A DNA stretch of 64,000 nt from CBDCYN01 sp965224205 (GTDB lineage: Bacteria; Planctomycetota; Phycisphaerae; Phycisphaerales; Phycisphaeraceae): contig CBDCYN010000038.1 of assembly GCA_965224205.1 (NCBI GenBank), positions 74,993 through 138,992 on the forward strand, read 5' to 3'. Positions 44,333 to 54,323 of this stretch are shown here, piece by piece. A program made the translations under genes and the position numbers. Under the pieces are notes generated by a model that saw only the letters and a list, made by a program, of their open reading frames with translations, made no database searches and was not told the DNA's origin. Each line of letters begins with the position of its first letter. Positions within the stretch are counted from its first letter, which is position 1.

Positions 44333-45478
44333 ATGCCTCAATCACCGGTTGTCATCGCTCACGTCTTGCACCGGCTCTACCTAGCCGGGGCGGAGGTCCT
44401 GGCCGCGGATCTATCGCGCAAGCTCACCTGTGAAGCACCCGGTCGCTACCGCTTCGCTTTCGTGTGCCTCGACGAGACCGGGCCGCTGGGCCGACAACTG
44501 GCTGACGAGGGGTTCATGGTGGTCGGCCTCCAACGCCGGCCGGGCGTGGATTGGTCGGTGGCGCGGAAGATTAAACAGTTGATCCAGGATCACGGGATCG
44601 ATCTGCTTCACGCCCACCAATATACCCCATTCTTCTACGCCGCCGCTTCCCGTGGATGGCGGTCCTCACCGGCGGTGTTGTTCACGGAGCACGGCCGCCA
44701 TTACCCCGACTATCGCCGGCCTAAACGTGTGTTAGTCAATAAGTTCCTGCTCAAGAGATACGACCGGGTCAACGCCGTGGGCCACTTCGTCCGACGCGCG
44801 TTGATCGACCACGAAGGGATCGCCGCCGACCGGGTTGAGGTGATCCACAATGGGATCGACCCCAACGGGTTCATCACAGATCCACACGAAGCCCGTCACA
44901 CCCGGTCTACGGTTCGCCAAGAGCTGGGGATCAATGACCAACAGGTGTTGATCCTCCAGGTCGCTCGGTTCCACCCGGTCAAGGACCACGCCACGTCGAT
45001 CCGTGCGTTCGAAAGCATCTGCAAACAGTCCCCCAATGTGGTGCTATGCCTCGTCGGGGATGGAGACGAACGCGCCGCGTGCCAGCAGCTGGCCCAAGAC
45101 CTGAAAATCCATGACCGTGTGATATTCTTAGGGGTCCGAGAAGACGTCGCGCGCCTGATGGCCGCTAGCGATATCTTCACACTTAGCAGCTTAAGCGAAG
45201 GGATCTCCGTGACGCTGCTTGAAGCGATGGCTAGCGGGTTGCCGATCGCGACCACGGACGTCGGCGGTAACAGCGAGATCGTGGTGGACGGTCAAACCGG
45301 GCTGCTGTCCCCTCGGCGTGACGCGCAGGCCCTAGGCCACAATCTTGCCCAACTCATCGGCAGCGTTGATCTGCGGCGCCGCATGGGAAGCGCAGGACGC
45401 CAACGCCTCGTTGATCGGTTCACTCAGGCACAGATGCACAATCGGTACATCGAGATCTACGAGAAAATGCTCCGTTAA
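44333..45478 (+). CDS. Glycosyltransferase family 4
   Basis: 381 residues, GT-B fold. The N-domain shows VVIAHVLHRLYLAGAEVLAADLSRKL and LLHAHQYTPFFYAAASRG, and the C-domain VLILQVARFHPVKDHATSIRAFE, VVLCLVGDGDERAACQQLAQ, VIFLGVREDVARLMAASDIFTLSSLSEGISVTLLEAMASGLPIATTDVGGNSEIV with the EX7E pattern, and GLLSPRRD. A retaining NDP-sugar transferase of cytoplasmic polysaccharide or lipid glycan synthesis. Donor and acceptor are unknown; its rmlABCD neighbourhood, about 11 kb away, does not settle this. Confidence 0.9.
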   Translation: MPQSPVVIAHVLHRLYLAGAEVLAADLSRKLTCEAPGRYRFAFVCLDETGPLGRQLADEGFMVVGLQRRPGVDWSVARKIKQLIQDHGIDLLHAHQYTPFFYAAASRGWRSSPAVLFTEHGRHYPDYRRPKRVLVNKFLLKRYDRVNAVGHFVRRALIDHEGIAADRVEVIHNGIDPNGFITDPHEARHTRSTVRQELGINDQQVLILQVARFHPVKDHATSIRAFESICKQSPNVVLCLVGDGDERAACQQLAQDLKIHDRVIFLGVREDVARLMAASDIFTLSSLSEGISVTLLEAMASGLPIATTDVGGNSEIVVDGQTGLLSPRRDAQALGHNLAQLIGSVDLRRRMGSAGRQRLVDRFTQAQMHNRYIEIYEKMLR

Positions 45479-45539
45479 CACCCGTGCCCGCGGGCTGATG
45501 TGGAAGATGGGCTGAAAGATAATCCGTTGATCATGTTCC

Positions 45540-47264
45540 GTGGAACCATGGGATCTGCCTCAGGAATACCCCGTCGATCACCCGATGGATAAACAGACCA
45601 TGCGCCAACAACAGGCCATCGCGATGACCGATCACCCGCACTTCGGCCCCGCCCCGAATACGGGAGGGCGTCCTCGATCCGTCCGGTCCGTGGCCCGGCC
45701 TGCTCACCATGTCGCGTGGTTAGCGGTTCTTGTGATTGCTTGGATAACCGCCAGCCCCGCCCTGGGCAACCCCGAGGGCAAGATCCGAGAGGTGCTCCAC
45801 GCCGCGGACCTGCGCCAGACCCTGGTGGGGGTGCTGGCCGTAGACTTATCTACCCATCAGGTGTTGGCCTCGATCAACGCGGACGTGCCGATGATCCCGG
45901 CCAGTAACATGAAACTCGTCACCACGGCGGGGGCGTTGCACGTCCTGGGCCCGCAGTTCGTCTTCCGCACGGAGCTGAGGCTGCTAGATCCCGATGACTG
46001 GGCATCGATCACCGACCAACAGATGCTCCAGCGCGGCGTCCCGGTCGATTCGGGCCCGGTGTTGGTGGTCGGGGGCGATGGGGACCCGGGGTTCTGCGAC
46101 CCGCAACTGCTGCGCGAGCACGACTGGGACGTCGATCAAGTCCTCCAGCTCTGGGCCGAGGCGGTCCGTGACGCGGGCGTCACCGAGGTCGCCAGCCTGG
46201 TCATCGATGACCGCGTCTTCGACCGGCAGTTTGTTCACCCCTCCTGGCCCCGGGAACAGCTTCAGATGTGGTACTGCGCCCAGGTCGCGGGGATCAATTT
46301 CTACGGCAACTGCCTGGATATCTACCCCCTGCCCACCCAAGCGGGCCAGAGCCCCAAGACCGTGGTGTTCCCGTCGGACGTGTTCGTGACCCTCACCAAC
46401 AACGCGGTCACCGCCAAGACCGATTCGATGTGGCTGTCTCGGCAGCCCAATACCAACAAGATCACGCTGGGCGGCACGATCAAACACCGCCGCACCACGC
46501 CCCTGCTCGTGACCGTCCACGACCCAGCGATGGTGTTGGCCCAAGTCCTAAGCGAACGACTGGCTCAGGTAGGCGTGACGGTCGGCCGCATCGACCGACC
46601 CCACCCTGAAGACCGGATGCCGCCCGGCAAGACCCTGCACGTGGTCCAGACCACTTTGCCCGCGGTGCTGCGCCGGAGCAATAAAGATTCCCAAAACCTC
46701 TTCGCAGAGGCTTTGCTCAAACGGATGGGCCGGGCATTCACCGGCACGCCCGGCAGCTGGGACAACGCCGCGGCCGCGGTGCGGCTTTTCCTCCAGGAGC
46801 GGATCGGCCCGATCGGCGCCGCAGTCACGGTCGCCGACGGCAGCGGCCTTAGCCGTGACAACCGCGTCACCGCCCGGGTCATGGTCGAGATCCTCCGCAA
46901 GATGTACCACGACCCGGATCTGGGCCCGCCCTTCATCGAAAGCTTGGCCATCGGGGGCGTTGACGGGACCCTCAAGAAGAGATTTAAGAAACCCACCCAT
47001 GGCCTTGTCTATGGCAAAAGCGGGTATATCAACGGCGTGAGCACGCTGAGCGGTTACCTCGTCAAGCAGGGTCCCGCTGGCCCCGATGGCCACGCTGCCA
47101 TCGCGTTTAGCCTTCTGTTCAATGACTTTAAACCCCCCGTTCACGTTTACAAGATCAAACAAACCCAAGAAAACCTGGTTCGGATTTTGGATGAGTACCT
47201 CACCCGTGCCCCGGTGCCGCCGGCGTTAACCCCAGCGTCGCAGCCGGTCGAATCGAAGCCGTAA
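45540..47264 (+). CDS. dacB: PBP4-type D-alanyl-D-alanine carboxypeptidase/endopeptidase
   Basis: Up to 574 residues; starts at GTG 45540, ATG 45585, 45600 or 45624 are all possible, and none has a clear ribosome site. A hydrophobic stretch (AWLAVLVIAWITASPALG) serves as signal sequence. S13-family motifs: SNMK (PASNMKLVTTAGALHVLG), S-Q-N (NKDSQNLFAEALLKRMG), and KSG (VYGKSGYINGVSTLSGYLV), with KSG in place of the usual KTG. It trims pentapeptide stems or cleaves crosslinks in the periplasm. It sits about 60 bases after the GT4 gene. Confidence 0.88.
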   Translation: MEPWDLPQEYPVDHPMDKQTMRQQQAIAMTDHPHFGPAPNTGGRPRSVRSVARPAHHVAWLAVLVIAWITASPALGNPEGKIREVLHAADLRQTLVGVLAVDLSTHQVLASINADVPMIPASNMKLVTTAGALHVLGPQFVFRTELRLLDPDDWASITDQQMLQRGVPVDSGPVLVVGGDGDPGFCDPQLLREHDWDVDQVLQLWAEAVRDAGVTEVASLVIDDRVFDRQFVHPSWPREQLQMWYCAQVAGINFYGNCLDIYPLPTQAGQSPKTVVFPSDVFVTLTNNAVTAKTDSMWLSRQPNTNKITLGGTIKHRRTTPLLVTVHDPAMVLAQVLSERLAQVGVTVGRIDRPHPEDRMPPGKTLHVVQTTLPAVLRRSNKDSQNLFAEALLKRMGRAFTGTPGSWDNAAAAVRLFLQERIGPIGAAVTVADGSGLSRDNRVTARVMVEILRKMYHDPDLGPPFIESLAIGGVDGTLKKRFKKPTHGLVYGKSGYINGVSTLSGYLVKQGPAGPDGHAAIAFSLLFNDFKPPVHVYKIKQTQENLVRILDEYLTRAPVPPALTPASQPVESKP

Positions 47265-47311
47265 CCCTCTCTCGATGCGGTGTGGCCCGCGTACCCCCCC
47301 CAAAAAACACA

Positions 47312-48673
47312 CTAAGGACGCGGAGCCGGCCCCGGGACGTCCTCTTCGGGCGCGGTGACTCGACCGCCCCTCGGCGCCGGCCCAAGGTTCGACCGGTTGT
47401 CTTCATCAGCCTGCGAGATCAGCACCATGGCGTTATCGAGCACCACCCGGTCCATCACGGGCCCGTTGGCCCCTTCTTCAACCACAACGATCAACACCCC
47501 GCCGTGGATTGCCACGTTGATCTCCGCCTCGAGACGGTCTGCGTTTAACCGGACAGCAGCCACCTCTTCTTGATCCACGTAGAACGTCACCGGGCAATCT
47601 GCCCAGCCCCACGGTTCGCTCAAGGCCCCATCACCGGCCGCCAACCGGACGGTGCACCCAAAACGGGTCGCCGCTTCGGGCAGCTCTAGCTCGACCCGCA
47701 CCGGCGCGTGCAGGCGCAGTGTGGTCGACGCCAACTGCGGGGGGCTCTCGACGCCAAAGACATCACCGCCGTCAAGCACCCGCATCGGCAGATCCCCCAA
47801 CGGGACCGTCACCGATCCCGCACCCGAAGGCACCACCCGTTTGAGACGATCGATCGGGACCGGCTCCGAGCCGGTCCCTGTGGTGAGCCCTGGGCTGATA
47901 AACCATCGGTCCGAATCGAGTCGCACCCACCGCGCTTGCACCACGCTGCCGTCCATGAACTCGATCTCGTACCCCGACCCAGACCCCGGCTCAGAAGGGT
48001 TGGACAGCCGCACCGCAGCCAGCCGGTCCAGCGGAAGCCGGATGGGTTCGCGGTGGCCCTCGGCCCGCAGCTCGATCCCGTCGGCTTCGATCGCGGTGAC
48101 GAAACCTTCGATCTGGTCCCCGTTCTTAAACCGCAGCGTGTCCCGGGGCGTGGGCGGATCCCCGATAACGCCTACAGGGTCACCGACCAGCGTTATCGAG
48201 CGGATCCGCGTTAACGGGATCGACACCCGCCCCAAGCTCTCGTTGTCCCAGTAGAGGGTTTGGCCGTCCTGAGAACCACCCACCCACCGGCCCGAGAGTC
48301 TTTGGCGGTCCACCAACTCCACCCAACCGTTCTCGGGACCGCCCCTCGACCCACCGCCTCCGTTGAGATCTTCAACCAAGGGATAAATCTGTACATACTG
48401 ATCTAACGGGTCCACCCGCAGCTCACGGGCGTGATCAAAGAAACTCATCATGCCCTCATCAATGCTTTGGATCTTGACGGTGTGTTTCTGCAGTTGCCGA
48501 TCGATCAGCAGCGCGGGCGTGACCGCCAGCGCCTCGTGGGGGGCCATCCACAGGTGCAAAGCAGCAGCCACGAACGCTACGAATAAGGGGGCCAACGGGC
48601 ACGCTCCCCCGTGCACCCGTTTCTCGTTAAGCGCTGAGCCCCTGTCACCCAACTTCTTCATGGCGACGCTCAT
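47312..48673 (-). CDS. Exported protein with a C-terminal NPCBM-like domain
   Basis: 453 residues. A hydrophobic stretch (APLFVAFVAAALHLWM) near residue 30 suggests export. The middle has repeated short segments of the kind LRFKNGDQIEGFVTAIEADGIEL followed by RLAAVRL, resembling small beta-barrel (Sm-like) repeats of planctomycete proteins. The C-terminal 120 residues (TRFGCTVRLAAGDGALS, VTFYVDQEEVAAVRL, GGVLIVVVEEGANGPVMDRVVLDNAMVLI) look like the NPCBM carbohydrate-binding domain. Its ATG overlaps the stop of the gene upstream. Ligand and function are unknown. Confidence 0.65.
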   Translation of the reverse strand: MSVAMKKLGDRGSALNEKRVHGGACPLAPLFVAFVAAALHLWMAPHEALAVTPALLIDRQLQKHTVKIQSIDEGMMSFFDHARELRVDPLDQYVQIYPLVEDLNGGGGSRGGPENGWVELVDRQRLSGRWVGGSQDGQTLYWDNESLGRVSIPLTRIRSITLVGDPVGVIGDPPTPRDTLRFKNGDQIEGFVTAIEADGIELRAEGHREPIRLPLDRLAAVRLSNPSEPGSGSGYEIEFMDGSVVQARWVRLDSDRWFISPGLTTGTGSEPVPIDRLKRVVPSGAGSVTVPLGDLPMRVLDGGDVFGVESPPQLASTTLRLHAPVRVELELPEAATRFGCTVRLAAGDGALSEPWGWADCPVTFYVDQEEVAAVRLNADRLEAEINVAIHGGVLIVVVEEGANGPVMDRVVLDNAMVLISQADEDNRSNLGPAPRGGRVTAPEEDVPGPAPRP

Positions 48674-49701
48674 CTTTGAAAAATCGGCAACAGCCGGTTA
48701 GGGATCTGAAGGATGAGCAGCGCCATCGCCGTGGCGTACGGGTCCCCGTGGCTCGAGTGCCAGTTGCCGCCCGGTTTCTGGGTATTGAGCAGTTCCTGGC
48801 GGATCGTGGGGAACCACTTCCGCCAATAATCCCCGCCCGCTAGATACATCGCCTGCACCGCGTAGTAGTGACCGTAAAAATAGTGGCCGAACTGCCGCCC
48901 GCCCATCTGAGCGAACTGGTCGATCAAGTAGTTGAGCCCCTGGGTCAGCGCCTGGTCTTCATACACCCCCGCGTAGTACAGGCTCGCCACGCCCGCCGCG
49001 GACCGGGGGAACGCCGACCCACCCGCGTTAAGCATGTACCGGAACCCGCCGTCGGTAGGGTTCTGGCACTGCTTGACGTACGTGATCGCCCGCTCGATGG
49101 TCTCCTTGGGCACGCTGATCCCCCCATTGCGAGCCGCGCGCAGAGCCATGACCTGACAGATCGTCACCGAGACATCCGCGTCGAACGGGCGCGGGTGGTA
49201 CCGCCAGCCGCCCTCAACGTTCTGCGTGGTCACGATCAATCGTACCGCCTTGATCAATGCCTCGCGCGCCCGCGGATCGGGCGACTGGCCGTAGATCTCA
49301 CCCAAAAACAACGTCGCGAACCCGTGGCCATACATCGGCCCGTGCGACGTATCGGCCGCGATCAGGCCGGTCTCCTGGGCGTTATGGAGCACAAAATTAA
49401 GACCGTTTTCGACTTGATTGCCGTACACGCCGCGATGTGGGAGGCTGCCGTCAGCCATGAACGCCAGGCACGCTAACGCGGTCACCCCAACGTGACGGCT
49501 ATACCGCTCGGTCCCGAAGCTGCCGTCGGCCTGCTGCGTCGAAGCCAGGTAGATCAGCCCACGGTCGATGGCTTGACGCATCTCGGGGGTGATTTCAATG
49601 AAGTCGGCCCCGTCGTTAGCGCCACAGACATGGCCGATCGGACCCCACACGATCATACCGATCAATACCAGATAAAGGGATTGACCCGATCGTCGCCGCA
49701 T
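48670..49701 (-). CDS. Prenyltransferase/squalene-cyclase-repeat exported protein
   Basis: 343 residues from the ATG at 49699-49701 (GGAAGG nine bases upstream); the frame upstream lacks a ribosome site. A signal sequence (SLYLVLIGMIVWGPIGHVCGA) precedes repeats with the QW-type pattern: QQADGSFGTE, QNVEGGWRYHP, QNPTDGGFRYML and QKPGGNWHSS. This is an alpha/alpha-toroid of the terpenoid-cyclase or prenyltransferase-repeat type, but catalytic DXDD is not visible, and an exported location argues against cyclisation. It is translationally coupled to the NPCBM-like gene, so the two may form one functional unit at the cell surface or periplasm. Confidence 0.8.
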   Translation of the reverse strand: MRRRSGQSLYLVLIGMIVWGPIGHVCGANDGADFIEITPEMRQAIDRGLIYLASTQQADGSFGTERYSRHVGVTALACLAFMADGSLPHRGVYGNQVENGLNFVLHNAQETGLIAADTSHGPMYGHGFATLFLGEIYGQSPDPRAREALIKAVRLIVTTQNVEGGWRYHPRPFDADVSVTICQVMALRAARNGGISVPKETIERAITYVKQCQNPTDGGFRYMLNAGGSAFPRSAAGVASLYYAGVYEDQALTQGLNYLIDQFAQMGGRQFGHYFYGHYYAVQAMYLAGGDYWRKWFPTIRQELLNTQKPGGNWHSSHGDPYATAMALLILQIPNRLLPIFQR

Positions 49702-49883
49702 GGGATTAAAACCTTCCACAAGGAGTTTGGCCGACCCGTCACCTTCGACGTCCCGAGGGGTCTCTCGGCGAGCCGCAGCCGTGAAGCAGCGGACCGGGGA
49801 CCGATCGGCATTCAAATCCACTCTCATATGGGCTCGCTATAGGGCCCTTACCCCTAGACCGGACAGGATGACCAGACCGCCGT

Positions 49884-50618
49884 TTATTCTAGATCGTCTT
49901 GCTGACCTTCCTGCGCCAGCCGCCGGTAATACTGCTGCGTCAAGGAACGGTACAACGGGGTGAACGGCTCGGACAGCCCTTCCTGTAGCTCATCACGCAG
50001 GCGAGCGGGCAGGTTCCCCCATTGCGACCGCCCCTCGTTCAGTGCCCCGTCCTCTTGCTGGGCGTTGGCCCCGCTACCCCGTGAAGCCGCCCCTGATGAT
50101 GCGTTGGAGCCCTGAGCGCCCGGTTGCCCCGCTGCGGCAGCGGCCGCGGCGCTCGATGGGCTGGCGTTCTGGGCGCTGCCGGTGTCTTGACGCTGGGCCT
50201 GACCCGATGAGCTCGACGATGACGAACCCGCCCCTGACGAAGACGCCCCCCCCTGCTGCTTCGCTGAGGCGATGATCTGATCCAGTTTCGACAACACCGC
50301 CTCTTGGAGCCGCTGGGTCTTCACCCCCGCGTCGAGATGATCGCCCAGCCGAGCCGACACGGCCTGCATGTCACCGACCGCCTCATTGAATAAGTCCAAC
50401 ACTGGCTGACCGGTCTGCGCGTCCTGTGGATCCTCTTGCGTGTTGGGCAGCGCCGGGTCAGGCTCGGGGTCGGCCGGTGGCTCAGACTTCGAGCCGGTCG
50501 ACGGCAAGCCCAACAGTTCATCGAGTGTCGGCTGATCGGCAGGGCATAAGTCAACCCGCCACATCACCGCCGAGGCGAGACCCAAGATAATCATTTTAGA
50601 TAGCGACCATCGGAACAT
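49884..50618 (-). CDS. Low-complexity exported protein of the DUF4175 cluster
   Basis: About 244 residues from the ATG at 50616-50618 with AGAAGG upstream. A signal-like N terminus (KMIILGLASAVMWRVDL) is followed by Pro/Asp-rich sequence, a short helical region (LFNEAVGDMQAVSARLGDHLDAG, LDQIIASAKQQGG), a long Ser/Gly/Ala/Gln-rich stretch, and a conserved-looking C terminus (WGNLPARLRDELQEGLSEPFTPLYRSLTQQYYRRLAQEG). The last segment is probably the functional end. It lies just after the DUF4175 gene and probably belongs to the same operon. No function is recognised. Confidence 0.65.
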   Translation of the reverse strand: MFRWSLSKMIILGLASAVMWRVDLCPADQPTLDELLGLPSTGSKSEPPADPEPDPALPNTQEDPQDAQTGQPVLDLFNEAVGDMQAVSARLGDHLDAGVKTQRLQEAVLSKLDQIIASAKQQGGASSSGAGSSSSSSSGQAQRQDTGSAQNASPSSAAAAAAAGQPGAQGSNASSGAASRGSGANAQQEDGALNEGRSQWGNLPARLRDELQEGLSEPFTPLYRSLTQQYYRRLAQEGQQDDLE

Positions 50619-50655
50619 AAACCTTCTCCAGGATCGGCGGGTGGACACCTCTAGC

Positions 50656-53600
50656 TTAGGGTGGCAGCTCTCCGTTGGGCGGCCGCGGCCCTGGCGGCAG
50701 CTGGCGTGTCATCTGCTCAATCATATGTCGACCGAGCCGGGCCAGTTCACGCTGCTGGTCCGAAAGCCGGTTAAGGGCCTGCTTCTGGGCATCGGTGGGC
50801 GGGGCGGATTGGAAATGAGGGTCGATCCCGCGGGTCTGCTGGTAGACCGACTGTTGAAGCTGACGCAACAGCTTAAGCTCGGCCAGGGGTGGGACCAGAA
50901 CCGGCTCGCCGCCCGAACCACTGCCGCCCCCGCCGCCCCCGGATCCCCCGGCGAAGGCCCCATCGTCGCTGCTGCCACTTTCTAGCGCCTGGGCCATGCT
51001 CCGCAGCATCTCGGTGATGCGGAGCTGATCGGTAGCGAGTTCACCGGTGGGCCGAGCCGACCGAAGCGAAGAAACCACCGACGTGGCCGTCTGATCGATC
51101 TGGCGGTGTAGGTGGGTGAACACCAAGCTGGGCCCCGCTTGGGCCTGAAGCTTGTTCGTTTCGATCCTGATATCTTCCTGAAGGTGCCCAAGATCGATCA
51201 TCCCCATTCGCCACTGCCTCGAGCGGTCCTCCGCGGCCAGTTGTACGGTGGTCTGTTTCCGTAGATCTTCCTGTTTTTTGGCCAGTTTTTCGTATTTTTC
51301 TCGTAATTTCTGCCGCTTCTGGGCCATTTGTTGCGCCTCGGCCTGCCGCCTTTTCTCGATGACGCGTTCCAGCGCTGATTCGAGATGGCTCACCGCTTGT
51401 CTCTCGGCTTCAACCGCCCGGTCGCGGTCTGTTTGACGCAGCGACTCGATCGCCTGGGCCTGCGACGATCCGGCCTGCTCTAACGGCTCAGCGACGCCCT
51501 GGGTTTGCTCATCTTCGGCCGCTTCCTGCGCGACCGCCAACGTATTGCCACGCAACGGCCCCAGCGCGTCTGCGAGCGCGTCTAATCGCACCGCGTCCAA
51601 TAACCGCTCCAGATGAGCCTGCTGCTGAGTCAGCAGCGCCCGGATCGCCTGCTCGAGCTGCATCAACCGTCGGCGCAGCACGGCCTGGCGATGATGCTCT
51701 AGATTATTCATCTCGTTGAGCATGCGCTGCATCACCTCCAGCGCCGCTTGCTGATCCCCACCCGCTGAAGAAAGCTTGTTTTCATCGATCTTTTCAGCAC
51801 CCAGCTGCATGTTGAGCGCCAGTCCTTGCTGGCGCCCGATCGCGGCGGCCTGGGACAACGCCGAAGCCATCGCCTGATCGTTGGGGTTCTGATCCTGTTT
51901 CGAGAGGGCATCGGCCACTTGTTTCATGGTCTCAACCAGCTCATTGGCCTGTTTGGCCAGTTGGGTCTGACGCTTGGCGAGTTCGTCCAACGCTTGACGG
52001 GTCTGGGGATCGAGTTGATCAAGCGGCCGGCCTACGGTCTGGGGCAGTAACCGCCGCACGTCGTCGGCCAGGGCCTGCTGTTGGGCTTGCATCTGCCCTA
52101 ACCGCGATTGCAGCGCTAACGCGTGGCGGCCCTGGTCCAGGAGCTTCATCAGCTGGGTTAACGCGTCGCGCACCTGTTCCTGTTCGTGACGGATCGTCGC
52201 CTCGTGGGCCTCTTTCTTCTGCGGCTGGGTTTCCGGGGTCTGTGACAGCAGCTGGTGGGCGCGCCGCGACGCCGATGACGCCGCTTCCAATGCCTCAGAC
52301 GCCCGTTGGGTCAATTGTTCCAGGGCGGGGTCGTCGTAGCGGTTACGGGCCACGCGGTCTTGGAGCTGCGCCAGCCGGTCGGATTGGGCCGCCAGCCCAC
52401 GGGTTAGCCGCTGCTGCCCGGGGCGGGCTTGACCGACCGGTTGATCCTGCACCTTCCGCTGCTGGTCATCAAGGCCCGAAGCCCGCCGGTGGATATCCAC
52501 CATGGCGCCGCGGATCTCGCGCAAAAACGCGGCTTCATCGATCACCCGTAGCACCCGCGGCTTAGACACGACCCGGTCGTGGCGGGCCCCGTTGAGTTCG
52601 TAAACGTCCTGCCCCACCGCAGTCAGGTACACCTCCTGCCCGAGGCGCAGCGCCAGGGGCTCGAGGTCGAGCTCGTGCCTAAGATTCAGGCGTGACTGGC
52701 GACCGGTCACCTGGTTGAGGGTCACCCTGTCCGGGTCATCGCCCGGGCCGGGCTGACGATCACTGCCGCGGCGTATCTCGGCGTCCAGCGCCAGGGACTC
52801 GACGGCGATATCGTCCTGACCCACCGCGTCTAAAAGGACCACCGCACGGGGAAGAACGGTCTGATCGTGTTGAGGCTCAACCAGTGACACCACCGGAGGG
52901 TGATCCTCCAGGGCCTCGAGACGGTACCGCCGGTCGGAGACGTTGACCAGACCGCGTCCGTCGGTGACCTGGATCCGCGTCTCGACGGTGCGGTCGAGCA
53001 CGAAGGCCGCCACCATCCCGCCCATCGCGTGTCCCTCGGTGAAGGCCGGCTCAATCACCACGGCTTCGTGCCCTTGAAATCCTGGCAGGAAAGGGCCCAA
53101 GCCGCCCGCGGGTACCGGCACCGAGCGGTTGAACCGTATGCTCATTTCGACCCGCGACCCTCGCAGACCCGATGCCGCGACCGCAGCGCCCGAGGGCGCC
53201 TCGAGCCGGGTGTGCTGAGGGCTCACCAGCCCACGGGCGTACGCGGGAGGATCGATCGTTAGCTCCACTTCGTCGACCCGGGGCCGGGTCACGAGATCTA
53301 GGGATTGGACCGGGGTGCGGTCATCTCCCGCTTCAAAATAAAACTCAATAAGGCCCTGCGCCCCATCTGTTTGCCCCGTATCGAGCTCTTGGGGCTCGAT
53401 GAGGATCTCGAATATCCCCGTATCTCCGCTGCCGTTAGGGCCGGGCCGGTCTCGGATATGGGCAGCACCGTTTCGGGCCTCAGGGTCCGGGCCCCCGGTC
53501 TGCTGCTCGCTCATGAGGACCGAGTTCCAGGCGGACGCTTCGCCATCGGGTGCGGTGACCCGGTAAGTCGCCCATGCGCGCATCCCCGGCTCGTAACCCC

Positions 53601-54249
53601 GCTCGATGCCGGCAGTCAGGGGCAAGGGTGTGTCGACCGGCCAGAAGCTCTGCGGGACCATGCTCCGGACCTGGGTGTGTCGCGGCCAACGCGCCTGCCC
53701 TAACGGCAGAACCCATCGCCGTGCGGCCAGCGCACTGGCCTGTGGCACCGTCGCCACCACCGCCGCGACGATCCCCGCTACGATCACGACCACCCCCAAG
53801 CTACGCGCCGCAGCCCGCGTGCTGATCAGCCGCCGCAACGCGATCCCATCGAGCAGGTGCCCGCTGTTTCTCACACTCAAGGCGGCTAAGGCAGAGGCAG
53901 CCGCCGAATCAGGCCGATGGGCGTGGTCGGTAGCTAGCTCCACCCCGCATGCCAGTTTGCCCGCCATCTCCGGGAACTGCTTTTCAACCCGCAGGGCCAA
54001 CACCCCCAACCCGGGGCGGAACCACACCGCCCTCGACATCCTCGTCGCCAACCAGACCGAAGAGGCCACCACGACAAATACCCCCACCACCAACCGGATC
54101 ATCCCGGGCAGCCTCAGAACATAGTCCATCGCTCCGCAAAGCAAGAACGCGGCCAAGATCCCCGCCAACCACTGAAACAAACGCTGGGCCACCAGCAACC
54201 CTCGCCCCGCTCTCCGCAGCCACGCTAGTTTTCGGATGACCGTTTTCAT
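50656..54249 (-). CDS. DUF4175-like membrane protein with extensive coiled coil
   Basis: 1197 residues. Two N-terminal membrane helices (LFQWLAGILAAFLLCGAMDYVL, RLVVGVFVVVASSVWLA), then RVEKQFPEMAGKLACGVELA and a third hydrophobic segment, followed by beta-rich domains (DSRVEMSIRFNRSVPV, RIQVTDGRGLVNVSDRRYRLEALEDHPPVVSLVEP) and a C-terminal half of long, Gln/Ala/Leu-rich helices (about 600-1120) ending in a Gly/Ser-rich stretch. This matches DUF4175 proteins found beside VWA and DUF58 genes. It is probably a periplasmic envelope scaffold. The preceding gene starts about 75 bases upstream. Confidence 0.8.
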   Translation of the reverse strand: MKTVIRKLAWLRRAGRGLLVAQRLFQWLAGILAAFLLCGAMDYVLRLPGMIRLVVGVFVVVASSVWLATRMSRAVWFRPGLGVLALRVEKQFPEMAGKLACGVELATDHAHRPDSAAASALAALSVRNSGHLLDGIALRRLISTRAAARSLGVVVIVAGIVAAVVATVPQASALAARRWVLPLGQARWPRHTQVRSMVPQSFWPVDTPLPLTAGIERGYEPGMRAWATYRVTAPDGEASAWNSVLMSEQQTGGPDPEARNGAAHIRDRPGPNGSGDTGIFEILIEPQELDTGQTDGAQGLIEFYFEAGDDRTPVQSLDLVTRPRVDEVELTIDPPAYARGLVSPQHTRLEAPSGAAVAASGLRGSRVEMSIRFNRSVPVPAGGLGPFLPGFQGHEAVVIEPAFTEGHAMGGMVAAFVLDRTVETRIQVTDGRGLVNVSDRRYRLEALEDHPPVVSLVEPQHDQTVLPRAVVLLDAVGQDDIAVESLALDAEIRRGSDRQPGPGDDPDRVTLNQVTGRQSRLNLRHELDLEPLALRLGQEVYLTAVGQDVYELNGARHDRVVSKPRVLRVIDEAAFLREIRGAMVDIHRRASGLDDQQRKVQDQPVGQARPGQQRLTRGLAAQSDRLAQLQDRVARNRYDDPALEQLTQRASEALEAASSASRRAHQLLSQTPETQPQKKEAHEATIRHEQEQVRDALTQLMKLLDQGRHALALQSRLGQMQAQQQALADDVRRLLPQTVGRPLDQLDPQTRQALDELAKRQTQLAKQANELVETMKQVADALSKQDQNPNDQAMASALSQAAAIGRQQGLALNMQLGAEKIDENKLSSAGGDQQAALEVMQRMLNEMNNLEHHRQAVLRRRLMQLEQAIRALLTQQQAHLERLLDAVRLDALADALGPLRGNTLAVAQEAAEDEQTQGVAEPLEQAGSSQAQAIESLRQTDRDRAVEAERQAVSHLESALERVIEKRRQAEAQQMAQKRQKLREKYEKLAKKQEDLRKQTTVQLAAEDRSRQWRMGMIDLGHLQEDIRIETNKLQAQAGPSLVFTHLHRQIDQTATSVVSSLRSARPTGELATDQLRITEMLRSMAQALESGSSDDGAFAGGSGGGGGGSGSGGEPVLVPPLAELKLLRQLQQSVYQQTRGIDPHFQSAPPTDAQKQALNRLSDQQRELARLGRHMIEQMTRQLPPGPRPPNGELPP

Positions 54250-54323
54250 CGTGTTCTAACGAGCTCTAAGCGGCCGAACCAACCGCCTCTGTAATGCACC
54301 CGCATCAGCGGATCGGGACTCGT

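Noticed and set aside
53606..54124. 172-codon plus-strand frame over the DUF4175 gene
   Set aside because: Antisense, low-complexity translation; no support beyond being open.
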